NCBI RefSeq assembly: GCF_039631295.1 | Contig: NZ_JBDIVE010000014.1 | Coordinates: forward strand, 1-64,000 | Direction: 5' to 3' | Length of the DNA stretch: 64,000 bases | From: Viridibacterium sediminicola | Lineage (GTDB): Bacteria > Pseudomonadota > Gammaproteobacteria > Burkholderiales > Rhodocyclaceae | Shown: piece by piece, positions 32,266-40,737 of the stretch | How positions within the stretch are numbered: position 1 is the first letter of the stretch | Layout of the letters: each line of letters starts with the position of its first letter | Position numbers and translations under genes: made by a program | The notes under the pieces: generated by a model | The model's database searches: none | Told to the model about the DNA's origin: nothing | Seen by the model: the letters and a program-made list of their open reading frames with translations, nothing else

Positions 32266-33723
32266 ATGCAAACACTCCGTTTCCTTCGCCGTGCAGTGGC
32301 CTGCCTGCTCGTTGTGAGCCTGACCCTGGAGCCCGTGCTGGCGCAGCTGCCCGAACTGGGCGATCCGGCCAGCGCAGCTTTGTCGCCGTCGCGTGAGCGG
32401 CGCATCGGGGCGATGGCGATGCGCCAGATCCGCCAGGACGAAAGCAGCTACATCGACGATCCGGAAATCGAGTACTACCTCAATTCGCTGGGCCGTCGCC
32501 TGGTGCAGGCCAGCGGTTTTCCGCCGCAGGACTTCAATTTCTTTGCCCTCAATGACAATACCGTTAATGCCTTCGCCATGCCCGGCGGCTACATCGGCGT
32601 GCATTCGGGCCTGGTCACGCTGACCCAGGGCGAGTCAGAGCTGGCCGGTGTGCTGGCGCACGAAATCGGTCACGTCGAGCAAAAACATATTGTGCGCATG
32701 GTGGATTCGCAGGGGGCAGGCACCATCGCCCTGGTTGCGGGTCTGCTGGTGGCCTTGCTGGTGGGCGGGCGCGGCAAGAGTGGCGGCGACATCGGCCAGG
32801 CGGCGGTGATGTCGGGACAGGCCGCAATGATCCAGAACCAGCTCAGCTTCTCGCAGAGCTTCGAGCGTGAGGCCGACCGCGTCGGCTTCCAGACCCTCAA
32901 CGCCGCAGGTTTTGACATCCGCGGCATGGAAAACTTCTTCGAACGTCTGGCCCGCGTGGCGGGCAGCGAGCGCAGCGACACGGCTTTTTTGCGCACCCAT
33001 CCGCTGACCTCCGAGCGGATCGCCGACATGCAGGGGCGCGCCAGCATGCTGGTGCCGCATAGCGTCGCCGACAGCAACGACTATGTGCTGACCCGCGCCA
33101 AGCTTGACGCCATGAATGGCACACCGCGTGATGCGCTGCTGCGCATCCAGTCGGCCAGCGCGCCGCGGCGGCAGGATCAGGCGGCACGCTGGTACGCCAT
33201 CGCCCGTGTGCAATTGCGCCAGAAAAATCCGGCCGAGGCGGCCAAGGCCCTGGCTCAATTGCGCAGCCTGCGTTTCGAGTCTCCCTTGGTCGAAATGCTG
33301 GCGGCCGATGTCGCCTCGGCCCAGGGCCAGGTCGCTCAGGCGGCGGCCATCTGCGAGGCGGCTTTGCAGCGTTACCCGGCAGCGCACTATCTGCAGCTGT
33401 CGCGTGCGCTGGCGCTGATCGAGATCGGCCAGGCTGATCTGGCTGCGCAGCTGGCGCGTGATGCGATTGTCGATGCGCCCGGCGATGTGCGTTGGCACGT
33501 GCTACTTTCCAAGGCCTATGCCGCGCAGGGCAAAACCGCCGATCAGCAGCGCGCGCAGGCCGAGCTGTTCGTGCTCAATGACGATCTGGAAGGCGCCATC
33601 CAGCAGCTGCGTCTGGCGCAGCGCAGCGGTGCCGGCGATTACTTCACGCAGAGCGCAATCGACGCCCGCTTGCGCGAGTTGCGTGCGAAACAGAAAGAGA
33701 AGCTCGCAGACAAGCTAGAATAG
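32266..33723 (+). CDS. bepA: BepA-like periplasmic M48 metalloprotease with TPR domain
   Basis: A signal peptide (residues 1-26, ending LEPVLAQ) is followed by an M48 protease domain with the zinc motif HEIGH at about residue 132 and the third ligand in FEREADRVG. The C-terminal 200 residues are TPR-like helices (AARWYAIARVQLRQKNPAEA). BepA degrades stalled LptD and helps the assembly of outer-membrane proteins. At 485 residues it equals E. coli BepA (487). The protein acts in the periplasm. It is followed by tusA. Confidence 0.9.
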   Translation: MQTLRFLRRAVACLLVVSLTLEPVLAQLPELGDPASAALSPSRERRIGAMAMRQIRQDESSYIDDPEIEYYLNSLGRRLVQASGFPPQDFNFFALNDNTVNAFAMPGGYIGVHSGLVTLTQGESELAGVLAHEIGHVEQKHIVRMVDSQGAGTIALVAGLLVALLVGGRGKSGGDIGQAAVMSGQAAMIQNQLSFSQSFEREADRVGFQTLNAAGFDIRGMENFFERLARVAGSERSDTAFLRTHPLTSERIADMQGRASMLVPHSVADSNDYVLTRAKLDAMNGTPRDALLRIQSASAPRRQDQAARWYAIARVQLRQKNPAEAAKALAQLRSLRFESPLVEMLAADVASAQGQVAQAAAICEAALQRYPAAHYLQLSRALALIEIGQADLAAQLARDAIVDAPGDVRWHVLLSKAYAAQGKTADQQRAQAELFVLNDDLEGAIQQLRLAQRSGAGDYFTQSAIDARLRELRAKQKEKLADKLE

Positions 33724-33755
33724 CGGCGAGCGCAGTTTTACAGAGGAAAAGCACG

Positions 33756-33986
33756 ATGCAGACGCACAATCAGGAACTCGATGTCCGTGGCCTCAAGTGC
33801 CCCTTGCCCATTCTGCGTACCAAGAAAACCCTGGCCGGCATGAACTCGGGTCAGGTCTTGCGTGTGCTGACCACGGACCCGGCCAGCGTCAAGGATTTCG
33901 ATGCCTTCGCGCGCCAGACCGGTCATGAATTGCTGCCTGCCGGCGAACAGGGCGACGAATTCGTTTTCCTGATCCGCCGCAAGTAA
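33756..33986 (+). CDS. tusA: TusA-family sulfurtransferase
   Basis: The 76-residue protein has LDVRGLKCPLPILRTKKTL, with the conserved CPxP motif that carries the sulfur on its Cys. Length and fold pattern are those of TusA, which passes sulfur from cysteine desulfurase to the TusBCD/E relay for 2-thiouridine, here made by MnmA at 19981; some members serve molybdopterin or sulfur oxidation. Neighbouring Mo-cofactor genes make the last option possible. GAGG lies upstream of the ATG. Confidence 0.9.
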   Translation: MQTHNQELDVRGLKCPLPILRTKKTLAGMNSGQVLRVLTTDPASVKDFDAFARQTGHELLPAGEQGDEFVFLIRRK

Positions 33987-34002
33987 GCGGAAAGCCCACG
34001 TT

Positions 34003-34542
34003 TTGGCGCTGCGTTCCGTTGTTTACAAGGCAGAAGTCGGCATCGCCGATCTCGATCGTCACTACTACCAGGATCACACACTGACCCTGGCCCGTCATCC
34101 CTCGGAGACCGACGAGCGCATGATGGTGCGCCTGCTGGCCTTCGTGCTCAATGCCAGCGAATCGCTGGAATTCGGCAAGGGGCTCTCCAGCGAGGACGAA
34201 CCCGCGCTGTGGGACCGCGACCTCACCGGTGCGGTGACGCGCTGGATCGAAGTCGGCCAGCCTGAAGAGCGTGCCATCCGCAAAGCCTGTGGCCGTGCCG
34301 ACGAGGTGCTGATCTATGCCTACGGTCGCGCGGTTGACATCTGGTGGAAGCAGAATGCCAAGGCCTTTGCCAAACAGGACAAGCTGGCTGTCTGGCTGAT
34401 TGAGGCCGAGGCCTGTGCCGCCATGGTGGCCCTGGTCGAGCGCGGCATGAAGCTGCAATGCACCTTGCAGGACGGCGAACTGATGATCGCCGCCGAGCGC
34501 GACACCATACAGATCAAACCGCAGAGACTCCGCCTGGATTGA
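34003..34542 (+). CDS. yaeQ: YaeQ family protein
   Basis: The 179-residue product MALRSVVYKAEVGIADLDRH then YYQDHTLTLARHPSETDERM matches YaeQ from its first residue, so the TTG at 34003 is the start; no in-frame ATG gives the conserved N-terminus. YaeQ has a PD-(D/E)XK nuclease-like fold (W-x-E-x(n)-K pattern, EVLIYAYGRAVDIWW), but its enzyme activity has not been shown. It lies 16 bases after tusA. A weak start codon suggests low expression. Confidence 0.9.
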   Translation: MALRSVVYKAEVGIADLDRHYYQDHTLTLARHPSETDERMMVRLLAFVLNASESLEFGKGLSSEDEPALWDRDLTGAVTRWIEVGQPEERAIRKACGRADEVLIYAYGRAVDIWWKQNAKAFAKQDKLAVWLIEAEACAAMVALVERGMKLQCTLQDGELMIAAERDTIQIKPQRLRLD

Positions 34543-34581
34543 AGGCGGCAGCTTCCCTGCACCACATTCGAGGATAGAGCG

Positions 34582-35184
34582 ATGAAGCGTGATGATCGAC
34601 AAATCCGCCATTTCGCGGAGCATTTGCTGCACTCCGGCGTGGGTGCCCTGAGCGAGCACGAGCGGCGTTCCCTGGCGCGCATTGCGCGGCGCATCCAGGC
34701 CTCCAATACCGACCCCAATGCCAATCTGCTCAGCGAGGAAGGCATTACCTTCGGTGAGCGTCTGTCTGACCGCGTGGCGGAATTCGGCGGTTCGTGGAAG
34801 TTCATCATTCTTTTCAGTTTCGTGCTGGTCGCCTGGGCCGTGCTCAATACCGAGGTGCTGCGCAACGAGGCGTTCGACCCGTATCCCTATGTCTTCCTCA
34901 ATCTGGTCTTGTCGATGACCGCCGCCTTGCAGGCGCCGATCATCATGATGTCGCAGAACCGTCAGGCTGCACGCGACCGGCTGACGATGATTCGCGACTT
35001 CGAGGTCAATCTCAAATCAGAGGCATCGATTGCCGATCTGCACAAGCGCTTCGATCACCTCACCTGGCAGGTGCTGAGCGATCTGGACCAGATCAAGCGC
35101 AGTCTGCGTGTGGCTGAAGGTGCGGAGTCGGCGGCTCCAGCTGCCGCGCCGCAGGCCGGCGCTGGAGCAGAGCGCACATCGTGA
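34582..35184 (+). CDS. DUF1003 membrane protein
   Basis: The protein (200 residues) has a soluble N-terminal half, then GERLSDRVAEFGGSWKFI, two membrane helices (FIILFSFVLVAWAVLNTEVL and YVFLNLVLSMTAALQAPIIM) and MMSQNRQAARDRLTMIRDFE with a coiled C-terminal tail. This is the DUF1003 family signature (WKFI...P..NL.LS..A..QAP.I.MSQNRQ). Its role is unknown; a cytoplasmic metal or small-molecule link has been proposed only by context. The stop overlaps the rmuC start by four bases. Confidence 0.9.
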   Translation: MKRDDRQIRHFAEHLLHSGVGALSEHERRSLARIARRIQASNTDPNANLLSEEGITFGERLSDRVAEFGGSWKFIILFSFVLVAWAVLNTEVLRNEAFDPYPYVFLNLVLSMTAALQAPIIMMSQNRQAARDRLTMIRDFEVNLKSEASIADLHKRFDHLTWQVLSDLDQIKRSLRVAEGAESAAPAAAPQAGAGAERTS

Positions 35185-36521
35185 ATGAACTGCTGATCAT
35201 CGCCGCGCTGCTGGTGCTCGGCGTGGCCGCGCTGTGGCTGGCGGTGCGCGCCGCGCTGGCTCGCGGCCACAGCGCCATGCTCGCTGACTTGCATGCCGGT
35301 CTGGATCGCATGGGTGACCGCATCAGCGCCGCGCAGACCGATCATTCCGAGCGCTTGCGCGGCCTCGTGGCGGGTGAGTTGCGCAGCACGCGCGAAGCCA
35401 TGCAGGCCCTGCAGCTGGCGATGCAGACCTTGATCAGCACACAGGCGAGCGACACCGCGCTCAAGCTCAGCGAACTCTCCAGCAGCTTGTTGCAGCGACA
35501 GGAGCTGCTCAAGTCCGAGATGCTCACCCAAACCCTGGAAAAGCTCAGCGAGAACGCCCGTGCCGACCGCGAGCTGCTGCAGGATGGGCTGCGCAAGGCG
35601 GTGCTGCAACAGAGCGAGAGCACGGCGGCGCTGACGCTGGCGATCAATGAGCGCCTCGATGCGATCACCGGCGTCGTCAATCAGCGGCTCGACGAAGGCT
35701 TCAAGAAGACCAACGAGACATTTGCGAATGTCATGGCGCGCCTGGCGACCATCGACGAAGCGCAGAAGAAGATCGGCGATCTGACCCTGAATGTGGTCAG
35801 CCTGCAGGAGCTGCTGGGCGACAAGAAGGCGCGCGGCGCTTTCGGTGAAGTACAGCTCGAAGCGCTGGTGATCAACGCCTTGCCGCCCGACGCTTACGAA
35901 TTCCAGTGCCAGCTGGTCTCGGGCGTGCGCGCTGACTGCGTGCTCAAGCTGCCCGACCCGACCGGGCGCGTAGCGGTGGATTCCAAGTTTCCGCTCGAAA
36001 ATTACCATCGCATGTTCGAGCCGGGCTTGGGCGAACTCGAACGCAATGCTGCGCAAAGCCTGTTCAAGCAGGACATCAAGCGCCACGTCGACGCCATCGC
36101 CAACAAGTACATCGTGGCGGGCGAGACCTCGGATGGCGCCGTCATGTTCGTGCCAGCCGAGGCGGTGTTCGCCGAGATCCACGCTTACCACCCGGACCTC
36201 GTCAGCTACGCGCAGAACAAGCACGTCTGGATTGTCTCGCCGACCACCCTGATGGCGGTGCTCAACACTGCGCGTGCGGTGCTCAAGGACGTGGAAACGC
36301 GCAAGCAGATCCACCTCATCAAGGACGCGCTGGGCAAGCTGGCCAAGGACTTCGGCCTGTTCGACCAGCGCATGCAGAAGCTCGCCGACCACATCCGTCT
36401 GGCGCAGAAAGATGTGGAGGACGTGCACATCTCCAGCAAGAAAATCTCCAGCCACTTCAACAAGATCGAGTCGGTACAGCTCGACGATGTGGCCAAGCTG
36501 CTCGACGCGCCGGGGGATTGA
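35181..36521 (+). CDS. rmuC: DNA recombination protein RmuC
   Basis: The 446-residue protein has an N-terminal membrane helix (residues 3-26), a long coiled coil (about 30-190) and the RmuC nuclease-like domain: GDKKARGAFGEVQLEALVIN, VDSKFPLENYHRM and MFVPAEAVFAEIHAYHPDLV. RmuC limits inversions at short inverted repeats in E. coli and is linked to DNA rearrangement control. The GTG start overlaps the DUF1003 stop. It converges on the TOPRIM-like gene with a 13-base gap, the border to lower-GC DNA. Confidence 0.92.
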   Translation: MNELLIIAALLVLGVAALWLAVRAALARGHSAMLADLHAGLDRMGDRISAAQTDHSERLRGLVAGELRSTREAMQALQLAMQTLISTQASDTALKLSELSSSLLQRQELLKSEMLTQTLEKLSENARADRELLQDGLRKAVLQQSESTAALTLAINERLDAITGVVNQRLDEGFKKTNETFANVMARLATIDEAQKKIGDLTLNVVSLQELLGDKKARGAFGEVQLEALVINALPPDAYEFQCQLVSGVRADCVLKLPDPTGRVAVDSKFPLENYHRMFEPGLGELERNAAQSLFKQDIKRHVDAIANKYIVAGETSDGAVMFVPAEAVFAEIHAYHPDLVSYAQNKHVWIVSPTTLMAVLNTARAVLKDVETRKQIHLIKDALGKLAKDFGLFDQRMQKLADHIRLAQKDVEDVHISSKKISSHFNKIESVQLDDVAKLLDAPGD

Positions 36522-36534
36522 TCAAGCGTTGCCT

Positions 36535-37116
36535 TTATCTTTCTTCTTTTAGAAGCTCTGCTTCGGAACGTTGAATGGCTGTAACCAAATTGTGAAAGCT
36601 TGGCGAACGGGAGTTGTCGAGTTCAAGGTGTCGGCCGATTGCACGAGATCCAGCCACTTTTTCGTAGCGATTGCTCGTCAAGGTTTTTAATTCTCGGCTA
36701 GGGCTTCCTAGTTCGTCAGGGGCTTTGAATTTTCTGTTGTGCTGGTGTTGAACCAGATTGCTGATGCCTAGCGCTTGCCCCACCGCTTGCAAATCTGCGA
36801 GATAAAAAGCTTCAAGCTCTCGACATGCAATCCGAACCAAGCACCGTGTGGACTTTCCTGATGCAGCGCACAACGTCAGTAGTTTGTTTTTTACGGCCTT
36901 GCAGTCCGGATGACTGTCTTGATCGCGCAGTACTATGAAGCGTGCCTGCTCATTTTGGTATCCGCGAATTCGGCGCATTAGCTGTTTCTCTAGATCCTGT
37001 TTTCCCTCAAACGAAATACACCGAACTTTTGTGTCTTCTTTCAGGACTCGGGGCAGCAGGGTTTCCAGCATTGCTTTGGCAGACGGCTCCTCCAGCAAAA
37101 AGACTAACTCTCTCAT
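36535..37116 (-). CDS. DUF4276 protein with TOPRIM-like nuclease motifs (defence module, second gene)
   Basis: The 193-residue product begins MRELVFLLEEPSAKAMLETL, a strand-E-helix pattern like the first TOPRIM motif (Glu9/Glu10). FIVLRDQDSHPDCKAVKNKL holds a DxD (Asp65, Asp67), the second TOPRIM motif. ACRELEAFYLADL (Glu100, Glu102) is a further acidic motif shared with DUF4276 and resembling RloB/DUF4435 proteins. It is therefore a likely Mg-dependent nuclease. Its ATG overlaps the stop of the ATPase gene by four bases, so the two work as a pair, as in PARIS, AbiL or OLD/Gabija-type systems. A particular named system could not be assigned. Codon use is more AT-rich than in rmuC. Confidence 0.8.
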   Translation of the reverse strand: MRELVFLLEEPSAKAMLETLLPRVLKEDTKVRCISFEGKQDLEKQLMRRIRGYQNEQARFIVLRDQDSHPDCKAVKNKLLTLCAASGKSTRCLVRIACRELEAFYLADLQAVGQALGISNLVQHQHNRKFKAPDELGSPSRELKTLTSNRYEKVAGSRAIGRHLELDNSRSPSFHNLVTAIQRSEAELLKEER

Positions 37117-38306
37117 TGTGGGTCGACTCCATCGAAGAAGCCTTGTTTCCACAAGTAGCCTAGCTGATCGCCTTCTGCAACGTAAGCTGCGATCTGCGTG
37201 TTGTCGCGTGCGCGGTGTATTTCCGTACAGCCATTCTGCTTGACAAGCCAGCAAACCTCATCTAGCTCAAGGGCGTTCAAAAAGTCGGGCGAGTGGGTTG
37301 ACACGAAGACTTGCCCCCCGCGATTTGAATAGCTGCGAAACTCCTCTGCTAGCTCAGCCATTAGTTGAGGATAGAGCTGATTTTCGGGCTCTTCTACGCA
37401 CAGTAATGGGTGAGGGCTAGGGTCGTGTAATAGCACAAGGTATGCAAACATTTTGATTGTGCCGTCGGATACATAACGATCCAAGAATGGCGTTTTGAAA
37501 GATCCGTCCTGGAATCTCAGCGTGAGATAGCCGTCATCCATTAGCTTAGGTTCGACGGATGACACTCCTGGTACGCGTTTGGTCATTGTCGCAAGGATTC
37601 GACCAAATATTTCTTTATGTTGCTCGTGAAGATAGCGTGCAACCAAGGGTAAATTATCCCCAGTTTCTGATAGATGTTCCGTTTCTCCAGCGGCATCTTT
37701 GCGTCCGCGCGCAGCGCTGATATGGAAGTCTGATACGTGCCAGTTCTCGATAAGGCTCCGGAATGCGTTGGCTGCCTTAAAGCGTTCAAATTGTCCGAGG
37801 CCTTTGATAGCTAAGGTGTCGGGAGCTACTCGCTGGGTTTCTCGTTCTAGTTCCTCGTCCGGTTTGTTGAACTCTTCTTCGTTGGTGATGGCATAGCCTT
37901 CACCCTCAGCAAAACTCAGAAAATGAAATGGGCTGCCGTATCTCCCGCGCTTATAGCGTAGAACTTCTTTATGTACGACAGGCGAGAGGTTTCTTTCGCC
38001 AATTTCCAGTGAGTATGTTACTAGGCGTTCTACACCGGTAATTTCCATTCGGTACTGTAGCTCGATGAGAATTGTGTCTTTCTTCGGGTCACAACCGCGG
38101 CTCAAAACTTCAGCAAAGCGACCGCGCTTGTCTAGAGCTTGGCGAACATTTGCTTTCAAGCAATCATGTAAAAATCCGAATACGTCAAATAGCGTTGATT
38201 TTCCTGCGCCATTTGCGCCAACAACGACAAGAAAGGAGGGGATGTCTTTTAGGTGCACATCACGGAATGCCTTGAAGTTCTTAAGCCGAATTGATTCGAT
38301 TTTCAT
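37113..38306 (-). CDS. ABC/SMC-type AAA ATPase (defence module, first gene)
   Basis: The 397-residue protein starts MKIESIRLKNFKAFRDVHLK, the typical strand of OLD/RecF-like ATPases. It has Walker A GANGAGKST (residues 30-38), a signature-like VSDGTIKMFAYLVLL, Walker B LLCVEEPENQLYP and the H-loop FVSTHSPDFLNAL. All catalytic residues are present. ATPases of this kind (AAA_21/AAA_15) sense phage factors and release or activate a TOPRIM nuclease partner. AAAGG seven bases before the ATG at 38306 favours that start; another ATG at 38333 is in frame. The gene is lower in GC than its flanks, a sign of transfer. Confidence 0.88.
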   Translation of the reverse strand: MKIESIRLKNFKAFRDVHLKDIPSFLVVVGANGAGKSTLFDVFGFLHDCLKANVRQALDKRGRFAEVLSRGCDPKKDTILIELQYRMEITGVERLVTYSLEIGERNLSPVVHKEVLRYKRGRYGSPFHFLSFAEGEGYAITNEEEFNKPDEELERETQRVAPDTLAIKGLGQFERFKAANAFRSLIENWHVSDFHISAARGRKDAAGETEHLSETGDNLPLVARYLHEQHKEIFGRILATMTKRVPGVSSVEPKLMDDGYLTLRFQDGSFKTPFLDRYVSDGTIKMFAYLVLLHDPSPHPLLCVEEPENQLYPQLMAELAEEFRSYSNRGGQVFVSTHSPDFLNALELDEVCWLVKQNGCTEIHRARDNTQIAAYVAEGDQLGYLWKQGFFDGVDPQ

Positions 38307-38647
38307 GGCGAAACCTTTTGTAAAATTACGCATTAAGTGTGCGTCTGTGAGTTAGATATGCGCGGTTGATTCAGTGTTGATGTTGTCGGTGGATTTGAGT
38401 CCGTACTGATCTTCTTTGCCATTTATTGATGTGTCTGATGAGGACAGTTGTGAGTACGCCTGAAGTTGTAGCTGTTTTTTTGCTTGTGCTCCAGCGCCTC
38501 ACCCAATATGTACTAATGAAATCAAGTTGTACGATTGAGTGGAGAATGTATTTGATGCATTCGTGATGATAATGACACTGCCTGCGTGTTGCTGGATGAT
38601 TCGGAGGTGAGTTGAGTTTTACTGCTTCCCATGGCTAGCACTTCCGT
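38307..38647. other. Low-GC gap upstream of the ATPase gene
   Basis: This 341-base gap between mobA and the ATPase gene contains no supported gene. It is clearly lower in GC than mobA and should hold the promoter of the ATPase-TOPRIM operon. No perfect palindrome longer than about eight bases or direct repeat that would mark an insertion end was noticed. Confidence 0.4.
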
Positions 38648-39241
38648 TTACTGCTGCGCCTGCTGCAGCGCCTGGGAGTCGTTGAGATTGCTCAGCGCGC
38701 CGGGAATATCGTCAAAGCTCACCGGCCGCAAGCCTTGCTGCTCGGCCCACTTGCCGACCTTGCGCTCGCCCGCGTCGAGATAAGCGCTCAAGGCGGGCAG
38801 GGCGCTCTTCGGGATCAGCATGAATACTGGCTGCATGCGGCCCGCGAGCGTCGCTACGGCGGGCGCGGCGGCCTGCATGCGTGCAGCGTAATCGCCGGGC
38901 AGATTCAGCGTATCGACCGGGCAGGTGAGCAGCCAGTCGCCGGTGCTGGCGGCAAGCCCCGCTTCGATGCCCGCTAGCGGGCCGGCGTAATCGCTGCGCA
39001 AATCCTCTACCACCGGCACGTCCAGCGCAGCGTACTGCGCAAGATTGCGATTGGCACTGATCATCACACTATCGACCTGCGCGGCAAGTTGCGGCAGCAG
39101 GCGCTCGACCAGACTGCGCCCCTCGAACTCGACCCAGCCCTTGTCGACACCCCCCATGCGGCTGCCTTGACCGCCGGCGAGGATCAGGCCGGTGATGCTC
39201 ATTCCTGGGATAGATACCGAATCAAGCGAGGAGTCGGCCAT
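38648..39241 (-). CDS. mobA: Molybdenum cofactor guanylyltransferase
   Basis: ITGLILAGGQGSRMGGVDKG is the nucleotide-binding loop (LAGGxxxRMGGxDK) of MobA, followed by DLRSDYAGPLAGIEAGLAAS and LLTCPVDTLNLPGDYAARM. MobA attaches GMP to molybdopterin to give the Mo-bis-MGD cofactor. I chose the ATG at 39241, which overlaps the stop of the Imm53-like gene (TGATG); the conserved part begins 13 residues later at an ATG (39202) that lacks a spaced ribosome site. From 39241 the product is 197 residues, close to the usual 195-200. Confidence 0.92.
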   Translation of the reverse strand: MADSSLDSVSIPGMSITGLILAGGQGSRMGGVDKGWVEFEGRSLVERLLPQLAAQVDSVMISANRNLAQYAALDVPVVEDLRSDYAGPLAGIEAGLAASTGDWLLTCPVDTLNLPGDYAARMQAAAPAVATLAGRMQPVFMLIPKSALPALSAYLDAGERKVGKWAEQQGLRPVSFDDIPGALSNLNDSQALQQAQQ

Positions 39242-39534
39242 CAGGCGCCTGCAAAATCTAGGAAGATGGAAAGCAACTCTTGAAGATTCGCCGGACCGCA
39301 ATGGCCTCTGAAACGGCCATCCTCAACTCGACAGACAAGCCAGTCATCATCAGACTCGATTGCTTCGCGTTTAAGCTCAATGAATGAAAGCTCGAAGATA
39401 TCCGTGTCGATTAGGTCTACGGTCAAGCACCAGCCTGGATTATCAAGCGTCTCAATAGACAAGCCATAGCTGTGTTCCCAGATGCCGTTACATTGGTTTG
39501 CGTACCAAGACTGAAGCCTAGATAGCTCATTCAT
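39241..39534 (-). CDS. Imm53-like immunity protein without a partner toxin
   Basis: This 97-residue protein has LQSWYANQCNGIWEHSYGLS, IETLDNPGWCLTVDL and WLVCRVEDGRFRGHCGPANL. The WY-x-x-QC(N/D)G-x-WEHxYG and TLDNPGW motifs match Immunity protein 53, which neutralises toxins of polymorphic toxin systems. It lies between moaA (5-base gap) and mobA (1-base overlap) in the same direction, so it is transcribed with cofactor genes. No polymorphic toxin, VgrG, Rhs or secretion gene is in the window. It may be an orphan immunity gene or have taken another task. Confidence 0.78.
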   Translation of the reverse strand: MNELSRLQSWYANQCNGIWEHSYGLSIETLDNPGWCLTVDLIDTDIFELSFIELKREAIESDDDWLVCRVEDGRFRGHCGPANLQELLSIFLDFAGA

Positions 39535-39539
39535 CTGAT

Positions 39540-40646
39540 CTAACCGCCGATGTATGACATCTCGATCTTCTCCCCCTGCGCGCTGTGTGTGCCGCTGCCG
39601 CGCAGCTCCGAGTAGCGGTCCTGGCGGGCGCGCCAGACGCTGGCGATCCAGGCGGCCAGTGCAGCGTCGTTGCTTTGCGGGCTGCGCAAGCGGGTGATCA
39701 GGTCATGGCCCTGGGTGGCGAACAGGCAGCTGAACAGCTTGCCTTCGGGGGACAGGCGCAGGCGCGTGCAGCTGCTGCAGAAGGCTTGCGTGACCGAGGC
39801 GATGACGCCGATCTCGGCGCTGCCGTCGAGCAGGCGATAGCGCTGGGCGACTTCGCCGCTGTAATTGGCGGCGATGGGGGCGAGCGGGTATTCGGCGTGG
39901 ATGCGGGCGAGGATGTCGCTGGCCGTCATCACTTCGTTCATGCGCCAGGCATTGCTCTCGCCAACGTCCATGTATTCGATGAAGCGCAGGATGTGGCCGC
40001 TGTGGCGGAAGTGGCGGACCATGTCGAGAATGGCGTGATCATTGACGCCGCGCTTGACCACCATATTGATCTTGAGCGGGCGGAAGCCGGCTGCGTCAGC
40101 CGCTTCGATGCCGGCCAGTACTTCGGCAAGCGGGCGTTCGCTGTCGCTCATGCGCTGGAAGGTTGCCTCATCGAGCGCGTCCAGGCTGACCGTGATGCGC
40201 TGCAGGCCGGCATCGCGCAGGCTTTGCGCGTGGCGCGCGAGCAAGCCGCCATTGGTGGTCATGGTCAGCTCGATGCCGGGAATGCCGGCGAGCATCTCGA
40301 CGAGCTTGGGCAGATCCTTGCGCAGCAGGGGTTCGCCGCCGGTGAGGCGGATCTTTTCGACGCCCAGATCGGCAAACACTTTTGCGACGCGGCTGATCTC
40401 TTCGAAGCTCAGCAGCGCCTCACGCGGCAGGAAGGCGTGGTCGCGGCCGAAGCGCTCGCGCGGCATGCAATAGGTGCAGCGGAAGTTGCAACGGTCGGTG
40501 ACCGAGATACGCAGGTCGCGCAAAGGCCGCTGCAGGCGGTCGAGCGGCGCCGTGGCACCTGCGCGGACGGGACGCAGCAGCGAGGAGAGCGGAATGCGGT
40601 GGATGTCGGACACGGGCGATGCGGGCGTGAGCAAGTGAGCTGGCAT
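39540..40646 (-). CDS. moaA: GTP 3',8-cyclase (radical SAM)
   Basis: The 368-residue protein has the radical-SAM cluster motif [14 protein letters not shown] (CxxxCxxC), [13 protein letters not shown], and the C-terminal second cluster cysteines in [20 protein letters not shown] and later C. It ends in SYIGG, the functional Gly-Gly tail of MoaA. It makes 3',8-cyclo-7,8-dihydro-GTP, the first molybdopterin step; MoaC acts next. The N-terminal 40 residues before [16 protein letters not shown] are longer than in E. coli. A later start is possible but none is better supported. Confidence 0.93.
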   Translation of the reverse strand: MPAHLLTPASPVSDIHRIPLSSLLRPVRAGATAPLDRLQRPLRDLRISVTDRCNFRCTYCMPRERFGRDHAFLPREALLSFEEISRVAKVFADLGVEKIRLTGGEPLLRKDLPKLVEMLAGIPGIELTMTTNGGLLARHAQSLRDAGLQRITVSLDALDEATFQRMSDSERPLAEVLAGIEAADAAGFRPLKINMVVKRGVNDHAILDMVRHFRHSGHILRFIEYMDVGESNAWRMNEVMTASDILARIHAEYPLAPIAANYSGEVAQRYRLLDGSAEIGVIASVTQAFCSSCTRLRLSPEGKLFSCLFATQGHDLITRLRSPQSNDAALAAWIASVWRARQDRYSELRGSGTHSAQGEKIEMSYIGG

Positions 40647-40737
40647 TATCGGTCGATGTGCCGGGGCTCACAAGCCTTGTCCGGGGTGGCGCTGCGGGTA
40701 AGATGCTCGCAGATCGACCATTACGCCAAGGTTCAGC

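Noticed and set aside
35055..36455. 466-codon open frame antisense to rmuC
   Set aside because: Shadow frame; rmuC on the + strand has conserved nuclease-like motifs.
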